Shown here piece by piece: positions 26,351 to 35,648 of a stretch of 64,000 nt of DNA. The notes under the pieces are model-generated. The model worked only from the letters and a program-made list of their open reading frames with translations, was not told where the DNA came from and ran no database searches. Each line of letters begins with the position of its first letter. Position 1 is the first letter of the stretch. The stretch covers positions 124,001 through 188,000 of the forward strand of contig NZ_WBKB01000006.1 of NCBI RefSeq assembly GCF_008831155.1. The letters are read 5' to 3'. A program made the position numbers and the translations under genes. Origin of the DNA: Gulosibacter chungangensis (GTDB taxonomy: Bacteria; Actinomycetota; Actinomycetes; Actinomycetales; Microbacteriaceae).

Positions 26351-26380
26351 GGGGTTCGAGGGGATATCCCCTCGAACCCC
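26351..26380. terminator. 30-bp perfect palindrome between convergent genes
   Basis: GGGGTTCGAGGGGAT is followed at once by its exact complement ATCCCCTCGAACCCC, with no spacer bases. It lies between the convergent glycerate kinase and GMC oxidoreductase genes. In RNA it gives a very stable hairpin that could end transcription from both sides, although no T-run follows. Confidence 0.6.
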
Positions 26381-26454
26381 CGCTCTCCAGGAGTCCCGCA
26401 AACTACGTAGTGCTACCCACGCTGTTTTCAGGCTCCGGCTGAGTCCTACAGCGA

Positions 26455-28017
26455 CTAAGCGTCGGCCTTGATCAGGTCCGCCGCGCGCTCGCCCATAATC
26501 ATCACGGTGATGTTCGGGTTCACGGCGGTCAGCTGCGGCATGGCCGAAGCATCCACCACGCGCAAACCCGTCACGCCCTTGACACGAAGCTGCGGGTCGA
26601 GCGGCGACATTTCGTCATCCGCGGCGCCCATGCGGCAGGAGCCCGCCGGGTGGTAGACCGTGTTGTGCGTCTTCGAGACGTAGTCGGCGATCTCTTCGTC
26701 GGTCTGCACTGCTTCCCCTGGGAAGAGCTCGCGGCCGGCGAACTCCGCCATCGCGGGCTGCGCGACGATCTTGCGTGCGAGCTTGATGCCCTCGACCGCA
26801 ATCCGCATGTCATAGCCTTCGGGGTCGGTGAAGTAGCGCGGATCAACCTTCGGCTTGTCCCGATAGTCGATTGACCGCAGCCGCACCGTTCCCCGCGAGC
26901 GCGCGTGCGTCACATTCGGCGTAAGTGCGAAGGACTCGTCTGCGGTGGGGTAACCCTGGCGCATCGTGTGCATGTCGAAGGGTACGCAGCCGTAGTGCAT
27001 CATCAGGTCCGGCAGCCCGTGGTTGCCGCCCTCGTCAACCTGCGTGAAGATGCCGATCTCCCACCACTGCGTGGCGTCTCGAGTCATCGGCACCTTCGAC
27101 TCCCAGCTGATGACCGCTTCGGGGTGATCCTGCAGGTTCGAACCGACACCGGGCGAGTCCACCCGCACGTCAATGCCCACCTCGCGAAGGTGATCGGCCG
27201 GGCCGATTCCGGAGAGCATCAGCAGCTTTGGCGTATCGATCGCGCCGGCACACACGATCACTTCACGCCGAGCGGTCACCGTCTTGCGGCGGTTCTGCGG
27301 GTTATCGCTGTACTCAACACCGACCGCACGGTTGTTTTCGTCAAACAGCACCCGGCTGACGTGGCGACCGGTGAGGATGTGCAGATTCTCGCGATCGAGG
27401 TTCGGGTGCAGGTACGACACCGAGGAGGAGCCGCGAGTGCCGTCGGTCTTCGAGTTGATCTGGAAGAAATCCGCCCCGTGCGAGACAGTTTCGGCACCGT
27501 TGAAGGGCTTGCGGGGAAGACCCTGCTGCTCGCAGGCGTCGAGGATGGCCACCCCGACCTTGTCCTTCGGCGGCACGCTCATGAGGTTGATCGGACCGTC
27601 GGTACCGTGGTGGTCTCCGGTGCGGTCGTTGGTCTCGGCACGTTTGATGAGCGGACGAACCGTTGCCGCATCCCACCCCTCGGCACCAAGACGTGCCCAG
27701 TTGTCGAGGTCCTCAGCCGGCGGGTGGAAAGCGATGCAGGAGTTGTGCGAGGAGCAGCCGCCGAGCACTTTCGCGCGAGCATGGCGCATGAACGAGTTCC
27801 CGTTCTCCTGCGGTTCGATCGGGTAGTCCCAGTCGAGGCCCGACTCGAGCAGCTCGGGCCAACGCTGCAGCGTGAGCACCTCGTCCAGGTCGACGTCGCT
27901 CGGCCCCGCTTCCAGCAGCGCAACCGACACGTTCGGGTCTTCGCTCAATCGTGCGGCGACCACCGCCCCCGCCGAGCCACCGCCGACGACAACGTAATCG
28001 TAAATTTCTTCAGTCAT
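26455..28017 (-). CDS. betA: GMC oxidoreductase, probable choline dehydrogenase
   Basis: 520 residues, typical for choline dehydrogenase. N-terminal FAD fold: YDYVVVGGGSAGAVVAARLS. GMC signatures: RHARAKVLGGCSSHNSCIAF and GAIDTPKLLMLSGIGPADHL. The active-site region near the C-terminus is TVYHPAGSCRMG with VNPNITVMIMGERAADLI. It oxidises choline to betaine aldehyde and perhaps on to betaine. The order transporter, aldehyde dehydrogenase, GMC oxidase on one strand supports the choline assignment, though other alcohol substrates occur in this family. Confidence 0.88.
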   Translation of the reverse strand: MTEEIYDYVVVGGGSAGAVVAARLSEDPNVSVALLEAGPSDVDLDEVLTLQRWPELLESGLDWDYPIEPQENGNSFMRHARAKVLGGCSSHNSCIAFHPPAEDLDNWARLGAEGWDAATVRPLIKRAETNDRTGDHHGTDGPINLMSVPPKDKVGVAILDACEQQGLPRKPFNGAETVSHGADFFQINSKTDGTRGSSSVSYLHPNLDRENLHILTGRHVSRVLFDENNRAVGVEYSDNPQNRRKTVTARREVIVCAGAIDTPKLLMLSGIGPADHLREVGIDVRVDSPGVGSNLQDHPEAVISWESKVPMTRDATQWWEIGIFTQVDEGGNHGLPDLMMHYGCVPFDMHTMRQGYPTADESFALTPNVTHARSRGTVRLRSIDYRDKPKVDPRYFTDPEGYDMRIAVEGIKLARKIVAQPAMAEFAGRELFPGEAVQTDEEIADYVSKTHNTVYHPAGSCRMGAADDEMSPLDPQLRVKGVTGLRVVDASAMPQLTAVNPNITVMIMGERAADLIKADA

Positions 28018-28084
28018 GTCCTAATCCCTTCCTTGACGACAAAATCAGTTCGGCCCGATAGGCCAGCCAATGCATCCACTACGC

Positions 28085-29563
28085 CTAGCGTGGGAACCAT
28101 CCCGAGACCGCCGGTTCGGTATTCTCGTACAGGTGCTTCGCTTCGACGTACTCGCCGAGGCCGGTAGGCCCGAGCTCACGCCCGACGCCCGACATCTTGA
28201 ATCCGCCCCACTCGGCCTGCGGTAGGTACGGGTGGAAGTCGTTGATCCACACGGTGCCCGCACGAATCGCACGCGAGACGCGGTTCGCAACGCCTCGGTC
28301 GGAGGTCCACACGGCACCTGCGAGACCGTATTCGGTGTGGTTCGCGAGCGCGATCGCTTCCTCTTCGGTGGAGAAGGTTTCCACCGTGATGACCGGGCCG
28401 AAGCCCTCTTCGATCACGACGGACATGTCCGCCGTGCACTGGTCAAGGATCGTGGGTGCGTAGTAGTAGCCCTGCTCGTGTTCGGGGCCACCCCAGTTGC
28501 CGCCGACTCGCAGACGTGCACCGCCCTCGATGCCGCGGTTGACGTAGTCGGTGACCTTGTCGCGGTGCTCCTTCGAAATAAGCGGACCAGTTTCTGCCTT
28601 CTCGTCGAACGGCCCACCCATGACAATGTTCTCGGCGTGCTTGACGAGTTCGTCCACGAATTTCTCGGCGATCGTGTCCTGCACGATTAGGCGGGTGCCA
28701 GCCGAGCAGACCTGTCCGGAGTCAACGAAGGCGGCGTTCAGTGCGTTGTCGACGGCAGCATCGAAGTCGGCGTCGGCAAAGACCACGTTCGGGTTCTTGC
28801 CTCCGAGTTCCAGAGCAACCTTCTTGACCGACTTCGCCGCGCTCTCGGCAATCTTGCGACCGGTCACGAGCCCACCGGTGAACGACACGAGGTCAATATC
28901 AGGATGCGAAGACAACGGCGCCCCGACTTCCCCACCCGCACCGAGTACGAGGTTCGCGACGCCCGCAGGCAGCCCGAGATCCTCAAACACCTGCATGGTC
29001 AGGATCGTGGTGTGCGGGGTGAGCTCGGCGGGCTTAATCACAAACGAGTTCCCGGCCGCGAGCGCCGGCGCAAGCTTCCACGCGGCTTGCAGCAGCGGGT
29101 AGTTCCACGGCGTGATCATGCCGCAGACCCCAACGGGCTCGTAGACGATACGCGAAATCACACTCGAGTCACCCGCATCCACCAGGCGCCCCGGGTGCTG
29201 GTCGGCGATCTTCCCGAAGTAGCGGAAGCAGGAAATAATGTCGTCCATGTCGCCCTCGGCCTCGACCAGGCGCTTGCCGGTGTCGAGCGCCTCAGCGCGA
29301 GCAAATGCATCCTTGCGGGCGAGGATCTCGTCGGCGACCTTCAGCAGGAAGTCACCGCGCTCCCCCGCGGGCACGTTTGCCCAAACTCCGGAGTCGAAGG
29401 ATGCGCGGGCTGCGGCGATCGCGGCCTCGGTGTCGGATGCGGTGGCTTCCGACACGACGCCGACCTCACTGCCGTCGGCAGGGCAATAAATCGTTCGGGT
29501 TTCGCCCGAAGAGGAGGGGAGCCAGGACCCATTAATGAATAGCGTGGCGGTCTGTTCGCTCAT
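28085..29563 (-). CDS. betB: aldehyde dehydrogenase, probable betaine aldehyde dehydrogenase
   Basis: 492 residues. Catalytic features: VALELGGKNPNVVF with the general-base Glu and, about 34 residues on, VDSGQVCSAGTRLIVQ with the nucleophilic Cys. The N-terminus has TPWNYPLLQAAWKLAPALAA, and EEGFGPVITVETFSTEEEA is near the end. It oxidises betaine aldehyde to glycine betaine with NAD(P). It starts 2 bp after the transporter stop and lies 67 bp before the GMC oxidase gene. Confidence 0.9.
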   Translation of the reverse strand: MSEQTATLFINGSWLPSSSGETRTIYCPADGSEVGVVSEATASDTEAAIAAARASFDSGVWANVPAGERGDFLLKVADEILARKDAFARAEALDTGKRLVEAEGDMDDIISCFRYFGKIADQHPGRLVDAGDSSVISRIVYEPVGVCGMITPWNYPLLQAAWKLAPALAAGNSFVIKPAELTPHTTILTMQVFEDLGLPAGVANLVLGAGGEVGAPLSSHPDIDLVSFTGGLVTGRKIAESAAKSVKKVALELGGKNPNVVFADADFDAAVDNALNAAFVDSGQVCSAGTRLIVQDTIAEKFVDELVKHAENIVMGGPFDEKAETGPLISKEHRDKVTDYVNRGIEGGARLRVGGNWGGPEHEQGYYYAPTILDQCTADMSVVIEEGFGPVITVETFSTEEEAIALANHTEYGLAGAVWTSDRGVANRVSRAIRAGTVWINDFHPYLPQAEWGGFKMSGVGRELGPTGLGEYVEAKHLYENTEPAVSGWFPR

Positions 29564-29565
29564 GG

Positions 29566-31872
29566 TTATGCTTTCGCTCCTTGGTCAGTATCGGGGTCAG
29601 TATTGGTGTTGCTGCCGCGGTTCGGCTCACTCGCGGGCACCTCTTCGACCGTAACGAGGGAAGCCGATTGGATATCCAGCTTCAACGCTTCGGTGTCTGG
29701 GCTCAGCTGGTCGCTGTCGTCCCATTCCTCGGGGATTTCAACTCCAGGAATTGCCGTGGGCGCCCCGCCGTTACCGATCGCGGCCATGTACGCCATATGC
29801 GCGTCGTAAGCGTCGAGCACATCCGCGATGACCTGTTCCTTGGTGTAGCCGTAGATGTCCTTGCCCTGCGAGCCGGTGGCCGAGAAGATCTCCACCTTGA
29901 AGAAGATTTCTTCCACCGCGGAGAGGTTCGTCGCGTAGTTCGGCACGTTGTAGGCGACGGGGTAGGCCTGGTATTTGAATTCGTCTTGGTGCGGGAATCG
30001 CACGAGCAGGTCGATATACGGAATTGGGTATTCCGGATGCTCGCCCCGCTGGCAGGTCACGTCGGCTCCCAGCTTCCGCAGCTCGGCAGCGACCTCTTCC
30101 ACGGCCGGGGTGGCGACCTCGTCGATGTATTTCCCGGCCTGCTCAGCGGTAGCCCAGTTCATCCGGCGACGCAGTCGCTGACGCCAATTCTTGTTGGCGA
30201 CGTGGTCACCCGTGCGGCTGGATAGCATGCCGGGGAAGGCAGCCCTCCGCGCATCCATATTGCGGCTCTCGGCGCTCAGAACCCGGTAGAGGCTGAACAT
30301 CATCAAGTAGACGACAATCGAGAACGGCAGACCGATGACCACGGTCGCGGCCTGCAGTGTGTAGACGCCGTCAATGAAGAGCATCGCGAGGGTGAGCGCA
30401 CCGGTGACGACGGCCCAGAAGATGCGCAGCCAGGGCGCGCCATCGGAGTTTTCGCCTTCGGTCGCGGGCTTCGAGGTGAGGTTCGCCATCACGAGCGAAC
30501 CGGAGTCGGCCGAGGTGACATAGAAGAGGAGCCCGGTGACCACCGCAAGGCCGATGCTGAAGGTGGCGCCGGGGTAGTTTGCGAGCAGGTTGAAGAAGCC
30601 GGATTCCGGCAGGCTGATCGCGAGTTCGAGGAATTCGCTGTCGCCCGCGCGGAAGAAGTCGATCGCGGCGTTTCCGAAGACCGAGATCCACAGCAGGATG
30701 AAGATGAACGGGATGATCAGCACGCCCAAGATGAACTGGCGCAGCGTGCGGCCGCGCGAGATGCGCGCGAGGAAGAGGCCGACGAAGGCGGCCCAGGCGA
30801 TCCACCAGGCCCAGAAGAAGAGCGTCCAGTCCTTCATCCAGTCGCCCGATGGGTACGCCTCGGAGCCAGCGGTGTAACCGAAGGTGTTCATCATCATGCC
30901 GCCAAAGCGGCTCACAAAGTCACCGATGTTCTGCACGAGCTGGTTGAGCAGCTGCGGGGTGTTCCCCGAGAACAGCACGAAGAGCATCAGGATGATGCAC
31001 AGCACCACGTTGAGTTCGGAGAGTCGGCGGATGCCCTTGTCGACACCCGTCACGGTCGAGATAACCGTAATGCCGACGGCAATCGCCATCAGTGCGATCT
31101 GGACCGAGATGTTGTTCGGGATCCCGAACATGTACGACAGCCCGAAGTTGAGGAACACCACACCAATACCGAGCGAGACCGCGATACCGAAAATCGTGCC
31201 GAGCACAGCCGCCACGTCAACCGCGTGGCCCGGGATGCCTTTGACTCGCTTCCCGAAGATGGGCGCGAGGGCAGAACGGATGCTCAGGGGCAGGTGGTAC
31301 CGGTAGGCAAACAGGCCGATGCCCATACCCATGAGGGCATAGAGTGCCCAGCCGGGGATTCCGTAGTGGAACATCGTCCACAACGGCGCCATCCGGGCCG
31401 CTTCGTCGGACATGGATTCAACGTCCGGCGGGGTGAGGAGGTTCGTCGCCGGCCCCGAGATGCCGAAGAACATCAGGTCCACACCGATACCGGCGGCAAA
31501 CAGCATTGAAGCCCAGGTAAACATGTTGTACCTGGGCTTCGAGTGGTCGGGGCCGATCTTGACGTTGCCGACCTTCGTGAGGGCGACGACGAGGACGAAG
31601 ACGACGACAATCGTGACGGTGAGGACGTAGTACCAACCGAGGTTGGTACCGATCCAGTCCATCGAGCCGAAGATGACGGTTTCTGCTTGGCTTGGGAAGA
31701 GCCAAGCCCAAATCGTGAAGCCAATGATGATCACCGCGGTCGTGATGAACACGGGCCAGTTGACCTTGGGGTAGGTCTTCTTTCCGGGTGGGGATGCTGT
31801 CGCCGGTTTGGGTTCACCCCCGCCCTGAGAACTCAAAATTGGCTCGTTTTGCGGATTCGCGGGGATGTCCAC
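29566..31872 (-). CDS. betT: BCCT family choline/betaine transporter with long C-terminal domain
   Basis: 768 residues. The first 540 or so hold twelve membrane segments with the family motifs HYGIPGWALYALMGMGIG and WWIAWAAFVGLFLARISRGR. The remaining 220 residues are soluble, as in BetT-type carriers whose cytoplasmic tail senses osmotic stress; it contains YIDLLVRFPHQDEFKYQAYP and VEEIFFKVEIFSATGSQGKD. The carrier imports choline (or betaine) with the proton or sodium gradient. It heads the betT-betB-betA operon, so imported choline is converted to the osmoprotectant glycine betaine. No betI repressor is adjacent. Confidence 0.92.
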   Translation of the reverse strand: MDIPANPQNEPILSSQGGGEPKPATASPPGKKTYPKVNWPVFITTAVIIIGFTIWAWLFPSQAETVIFGSMDWIGTNLGWYYVLTVTIVVVFVLVVALTKVGNVKIGPDHSKPRYNMFTWASMLFAAGIGVDLMFFGISGPATNLLTPPDVESMSDEAARMAPLWTMFHYGIPGWALYALMGMGIGLFAYRYHLPLSIRSALAPIFGKRVKGIPGHAVDVAAVLGTIFGIAVSLGIGVVFLNFGLSYMFGIPNNISVQIALMAIAVGITVISTVTGVDKGIRRLSELNVVLCIILMLFVLFSGNTPQLLNQLVQNIGDFVSRFGGMMMNTFGYTAGSEAYPSGDWMKDWTLFFWAWWIAWAAFVGLFLARISRGRTLRQFILGVLIIPFIFILLWISVFGNAAIDFFRAGDSEFLELAISLPESGFFNLLANYPGATFSIGLAVVTGLLFYVTSADSGSLVMANLTSKPATEGENSDGAPWLRIFWAVVTGALTLAMLFIDGVYTLQAATVVIGLPFSIVVYLMMFSLYRVLSAESRNMDARRAAFPGMLSSRTGDHVANKNWRQRLRRRMNWATAEQAGKYIDEVATPAVEEVAAELRKLGADVTCQRGEHPEYPIPYIDLLVRFPHQDEFKYQAYPVAYNVPNYATNLSAVEEIFFKVEIFSATGSQGKDIYGYTKEQVIADVLDAYDAHMAYMAAIGNGGAPTAIPGVEIPEEWDDSDQLSPDTEALKLDIQSASLVTVEEVPASEPNRGSNTNTDPDTDQGAKA

Positions 31873-32033
31873 GGGATTCCTCTCGGTGGGGTCCTAGATA
31901 GGCCTTGAGGTGAGGATGAATGCTCACAGGATGCTCACGAGGCTAGCAAACTGCTGATTCAAGGCTCATTTTCGTGACGAAACTGCGGCTTTTAGTGGAC
32001 TGTCCCGCGCGAAACGGTGGCGTTACGGCGTGG

Positions 32034-32954
32034 CTATGGCGAGGGCGTTCCGCCGTTCACATTCAACGTTTCGCCGAGCACATAGCTCGACTCGGGCGAG
32101 GTGAGGAAGACATATGCGGGTGCGAGTTCGGTCGGTTGACCTGCCCTTCCGAGCGGGGTGTTCTTGCCGAACTCCGGAAGCTTCTCTTTCGGCTGACCGT
32201 CCGAGACCTGCAGCGGTGTCCAAATCGGGCCCGGGGCAACCGCATTCACACGGATGCCGCGCGGTGCGAGTTGCTGTGCGAGCCCCTTCGAGAAGTTGTT
32301 GATCGCGGCCTTCGTGGAGGCGTAGTCGAGCAGCGGTTCCGAAGGCTTGTACGCCTGGATGGACGTGGTGTTCACGATCGTTGACCCCGGCGGCATGTGT
32401 GGGATGGCAGCCTTCGAGATCCTAAAGATCGCGTGAATATTGGTCTCGAAGGTGTTCGTCCACTGCTCATTTGTGAGGTCGGCGATGTCCTCGATCGCGA
32501 TCTGTCGACCCGCGTTATTGACCAGCGCATCCAACCCACCGAGACCCTCTACCGCCTGCTCAACCAGCGAGACACAGAATTCCGGGTCGGAGATATCGCC
32601 GGGGATGAGTACGGCACGCTGGCCGCAGTCTTCGATTACGCGCTTGATCTCTTGCGCGTCGACTTCTTCAACGGGCAAATACGACAGCGCGACATCGGCT
32701 CCCTCGCGGGCGAATGCGATCGCCACAGCGGCGCCGATGCCGGAGTCGGCGCCGGTGATCAGTGCCTGTCGACCTTTGAGCCTGCCCGTCCCGCGGTATG
32801 AATCTTGGCCGCGGTCAGTGCCCGGGATGAGACGGGCATCGAGCCCGGGCTCGGGTTGGTCTTGCACGGGCGGGGAGATGGAGGGATAGCGCGTGACGGG
32901 GTTCTGGAAGGTGAGTTGATCGGTCTGCTGTGGTTGGTCCGGGTGTTCTGCCAT
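32034..32954 (-). CDS. SDR family oxidoreductase, YghA/YhxC-like
   Basis: 306 residues. The N-terminal 50 residues (PVQDQPEPGLDARLIPGTDR, then SYRGTGRLKG) are typical of the stress-related subgroup of short-chain dehydrogenases. The Rossmann part has ALITGADSGIGAAVAIAFAR, the structural LVNNAGRQ, and the catalytic triad in NTTSIQAY...DYASTKAAI (Ser, Tyr, Lys). NAD(P)-dependent; the natural substrate is not known for this subgroup. The FHA gene starts upstream on the same strand 38 bp away, so both may be transcribed together. Confidence 0.9.
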   Translation of the reverse strand: MAEHPDQPQQTDQLTFQNPVTRYPSISPPVQDQPEPGLDARLIPGTDRGQDSYRGTGRLKGRQALITGADSGIGAAVAIAFAREGADVALSYLPVEEVDAQEIKRVIEDCGQRAVLIPGDISDPEFCVSLVEQAVEGLGGLDALVNNAGRQIAIEDIADLTNEQWTNTFETNIHAIFRISKAAIPHMPPGSTIVNTTSIQAYKPSEPLLDYASTKAAINNFSKGLAQQLAPRGIRVNAVAPGPIWTPLQVSDGQPKEKLPEFGKNTPLGRAGQPTELAPAYVFLTSPESSYVLGETLNVNGGTPSP

Positions 32955-32992
32955 GGTGGCTCCTTCTCGGTAAAGTCAGGCGATTCCGCGGG

Positions 32993-33667
32993 TCAGGCGA
33001 TTCCGCGATTGTCCGGATGCTCTTCCAACGCTGCGTCCAAGCGGACTTCTTCCTTGAGCGCTTGACGGTGCTCATCCCGATAGTCAGGCGCCTCATCCTG
33101 TTTCGGTTGTCGCGAGAGTTCGCCGCCCACGCGACCACCGAAGGGTCGACCGTGATCGGCATATTCACTGCGCTGGAACGAGAAACCGTAGTCACGAATC
33201 ACGAAGATTCCGCCGTGACGCAGTCGCGCACCCGTGGGAGCATCGTCCGTCGGGGACGCCTCGCCAGCGGATGAGGTTTTGGTGTCCTCGAGCGAATCGA
33301 GCACGTACTCATCCGTGTCGGTGTGGCTAATGCGTGCGTGGTGCGGGAGCAGCCCCATGAGCACGATGTCGTTATCGGGGGCAGAGCCAATCGTCGTCAC
33401 CTCGCGGATGAGGTGGAATACCGGCGGGCCCTCTTCGCTTTCGACCCCGGTCATCACAATGCGTGGGTCACCGGCGCCGTACTCACTGTGCGTGGTCGGG
33501 CCTTTACCGTAATGCGGCGGATCGGCGTGCGGCGGATGTTCGGAGATATCCGGATGACGCTGCGGGTTCACCTCGGCGTCGAGATCGGCAGGATTGTCGC
33601 TGAGCGGATCGCGGTCAGCAGCGTCGCGGTCAGCCGAGTCACGGTCAGTGAAGTTGAGATCGGACAT
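32993..33667 (-). CDS. FHA-domain protein with Asp/Arg repeat N-terminus
   Basis: About 224 residues from ATG 33667, chosen for a strong GAGGAGG ribosome site. The N-terminus is charged and repetitive (TDRDSADRDAADRDPLSDN), then His/Pro-rich. Residues about 80-190 look like an FHA fold: VTTIGSAPDNDIVLMG with the Arg/Ser-type phosphopeptide loop partly changed, LPHHARISHTDTDEYVL, and GARLRHGGIFVIRDYGFSFQ. FHA domains bind phosphothreonine, so a role downstream of a Ser/Thr kinase is possible. The usual G-R loop is IGSAPDND here, so binding should not be assumed. A charged C-terminal tail ends the protein. Confidence 0.7.
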   Translation of the reverse strand: MSDLNFTDRDSADRDAADRDPLSDNPADLDAEVNPQRHPDISEHPPHADPPHYGKGPTTHSEYGAGDPRIVMTGVESEEGPPVFHLIREVTTIGSAPDNDIVLMGLLPHHARISHTDTDEYVLDSLEDTKTSSAGEASPTDDAPTGARLRHGGIFVIRDYGFSFQRSEYADHGRPFGGRVGGELSRQPKQDEAPDYRDEHRQALKEEVRLDAALEEHPDNRGIA

Positions 33668-33823
33668 GGTTGCCTCCTCAGGATCGAGCTCCCGATTCGC
33701 GGAATCATCCGCGCCCATAGTTTGGGTGTTTTTCGGGAACCCTTTTCACGGTAGAGACTCACCTGGATTAGTCCCTCCGAGTCCCCTCCGCAAACCATCG
33801 GTGCGAAGTGGCAATGTGCCTTA

Positions 33824-34756
33824 CTACTTGGCGCGTGACCCCAGATGCGCGACCGTGATGCCAACGAACGCGAGCGCGGCCGCGACTCCGAGCATCCAAC
33901 TCGCGTGACCCGAGGCGAGGTCGAAGATCAGCGAGCCCAACAGCTGGCCGCCCACGAGTGCGAGCGAGAGGACGAAGACACCGATCGTGCGCACGACGGA
34001 GGCGATAAGGAAGAGGTAGACGACGCCGATGATGCCGCCGAGGTAGAGCCACCATTCCGTGGGGAAGCCGGTGAAGTCAACCCAGCCGAGCGCAGAACTC
34101 AGAAGCGACGCTGCGGCGAGGATGATGAAGCCAACAATAAAGTTCAGCAGCGACGGGCTGATCGAGTCTTGGGCATGCGACCGCACCGTGCCGGTAATGC
34201 CGAGCTGCAGTGCCAGCAAGAAACCAGAGCAGGCCGAGAACAGCATCAAGCCGACCATCTCGAGGTCCATACCCGCGTCGATGCCGATCAGCACCACGGC
34301 CAGGATTGCGAGCGTTGCGCCGATCCCGCGCATCCAGGTGATGCGCTTTTTCGGTGCACCCATCAGGCCGAAATGATCAACCGCGAGCGAGCCCAATAAC
34401 TGACCGACGACCATCGATGTCATCAACACCGCGACACCCAAGAAAGGCACTGCCACGCCTTGCGCCAGCACGAAGGACGCTCCACATGCGCCGCCGAGAA
34501 GACCCCACCAGGGCAGCTCCCGGCCACGTACCGCGGTGGCGATGCGCCGAACACCCTGGCGCGCATCCTTGCGGAAAAGCGTGATGACGATGAGAAGCAG
34601 CAAGCCGACCCCGAATGAAATCGCGGCAGCGTGGGGCCCACTGCCGATCGCGGCGGAGAGTGACCCGTTGATGCGCGATTGGGTGGCGCTACCAACGCCC
34701 ATGAGCACCGTCAGAACAAGAACGAGGTTACGCAGCCAGGGCTTTGGAGTGGTCAC
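33824..34756 (-). CDS. DMT family transporter (DUF606/YdcZ-like, two fused repeats)
   Basis: 310 residues with about ten hydrophobic segments. It is built from two homologous halves: VLMGVGSATQSRINGSLSAA, FLGVAVLMTSMVVGQLLGSL and VDHFGLMG in the first, IGVFVLSLALVGGQLLGSLI and FDLASG in the second. The repeated GQLLGSL motif followed by D...G is characteristic of DUF606 (YdcZ) proteins; the duplicated form is common in Actinomycetota. It is an inner membrane protein, and its substrate is unknown. Single gene. Confidence 0.88.
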   Translation of the reverse strand: MTTPKPWLRNLVLVLTVLMGVGSATQSRINGSLSAAIGSGPHAAAISFGVGLLLLIVITLFRKDARQGVRRIATAVRGRELPWWGLLGGACGASFVLAQGVAVPFLGVAVLMTSMVVGQLLGSLAVDHFGLMGAPKKRITWMRGIGATLAILAVVLIGIDAGMDLEMVGLMLFSACSGFLLALQLGITGTVRSHAQDSISPSLLNFIVGFIILAAASLLSSALGWVDFTGFPTEWWLYLGGIIGVVYLFLIASVVRTIGVFVLSLALVGGQLLGSLIFDLASGHASWMLGVAAALAFVGITVAHLGSRAK

Positions 34757-34807
34757 AGACGCACTCTAGTTGGAAACACGCAGTGCAACTGCGGCAAGAT
34801 GGGGTCC

Positions 34808-35488
34808 ATGAGCGCAATTCCAGTCGAGTTCCTCCACGGCCTAGGACAGTCCCCGAGCGACTGGGATGCGACGATTGCCAGCTTGCCCGAATGGCTCGAC
34901 CCCGCGACAACCACGATTCCTTCGTTCAGTGCGCCGGCGCACAAGCCATTCTCGCTGAACGAGGCGGCGCGTTGGGTGCTCGCGGATGTCGCGGATCGCA
35001 GTGAAGAGCCCGCGGTGCTTGTCGGGCTCTCGCTCGGCAGTCAGGTCGCGATCCGCGCCGCATCCCTCGAACCGGGGCTTGTGTCGGGGCTGATCCTTTC
35101 CGCACCGCTGGCTCGCCCACCGAAGGCGATGCTGAAGATCCAGCGGGCGATGATGGGGATGCTGCCGGAGCGTGCCGTCGCCGGTCGCCCAATCGAGGAG
35201 GGCGGCTCGGGGCTCACCAAGGAAGACATTTTGGCAGTGCTCGATACCTTCACCGATTTCGATCTGCGGCCGGAGCTCTATCAAATTCAGGTGCCGACGC
35301 TCGTGGTGGTGGGTGGCAATGACCGACTGAACCGAAAGTCTTCGGGTGAGGTGGTGGAGTCGATGCGGGATGCGACCCTGCAGGTGATCCCCGGCGCTGG
35401 CCACGAATGGAACCGAACGCATCCCGAGCAATTTGCCGGAGTGGTGACAAACTGGATTCGCGCGACCTTTGGCGACGCTGTTTCGTAA
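34808..35488 (+). CDS. alpha/beta hydrolase
   Basis: About 226 residues from ATG 34808. The oxyanion region is VEFLHGLGQSPSDWDATIAS, the nucleophile elbow is VGLSLGSQVA (Ser), and the C-terminal acid and His are in VVGGNDRLN and IPGAGHEWNRTHPEQF. This is a complete Ser-Asp-His hydrolase of about the minimal size. Cytoplasmic; substrate unknown. It stands alone, divergent from the DMT transporter. Confidence 0.88.
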   Translation: MSAIPVEFLHGLGQSPSDWDATIASLPEWLDPATTTIPSFSAPAHKPFSLNEAARWVLADVADRSEEPAVLVGLSLGSQVAIRAASLEPGLVSGLILSAPLARPPKAMLKIQRAMMGMLPERAVAGRPIEEGGSGLTKEDILAVLDTFTDFDLRPELYQIQVPTLVVVGGNDRLNRKSSGEVVESMRDATLQVIPGAGHEWNRTHPEQFAGVVTNWIRATFGDAVS

Positions 35489-35533
35489 GTCTGCATCCAC
35501 CAATCTCAGCAAAATTACAGCTACCATCAGGCC

Positions 35534-35601
35534 TTTGCCAAACTGGCAAACATTGTCCTGACATTTCGACACAATGACGGTGCACAAAGTTTGTCAGGAC
35601 A
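35534..35601. promoter_or_regulatory. pair of inverted-repeat sites upstream of the semialdehyde dehydrogenase
   Basis: TTTGCCA, 3 bases, TGGCAAA at 35534-35550; then TGTCCTGACA at 35554 and its exact reverse complement TGTCAGGACA at 35592, 38 bp apart. All lie in the 160-bp promoter region of the dehydrogenase gene. A related GGCAAAAATGCC is found before the pucR gene (about 38833-38845). Binding by the neighbouring PucR-type regulator is an inference. Confidence 0.5.
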
Positions 35602-35648
35602 TTTAGAGTCGTTCACGAATGAATCAATCGCTTTGCGAAAGGAACCTC

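Noticed and set aside
26905-28167. A 420-codon open frame on the plus strand opposite betA
   Set aside because: Antisense shadow of a gene with both GMC signatures; no ribosome site.
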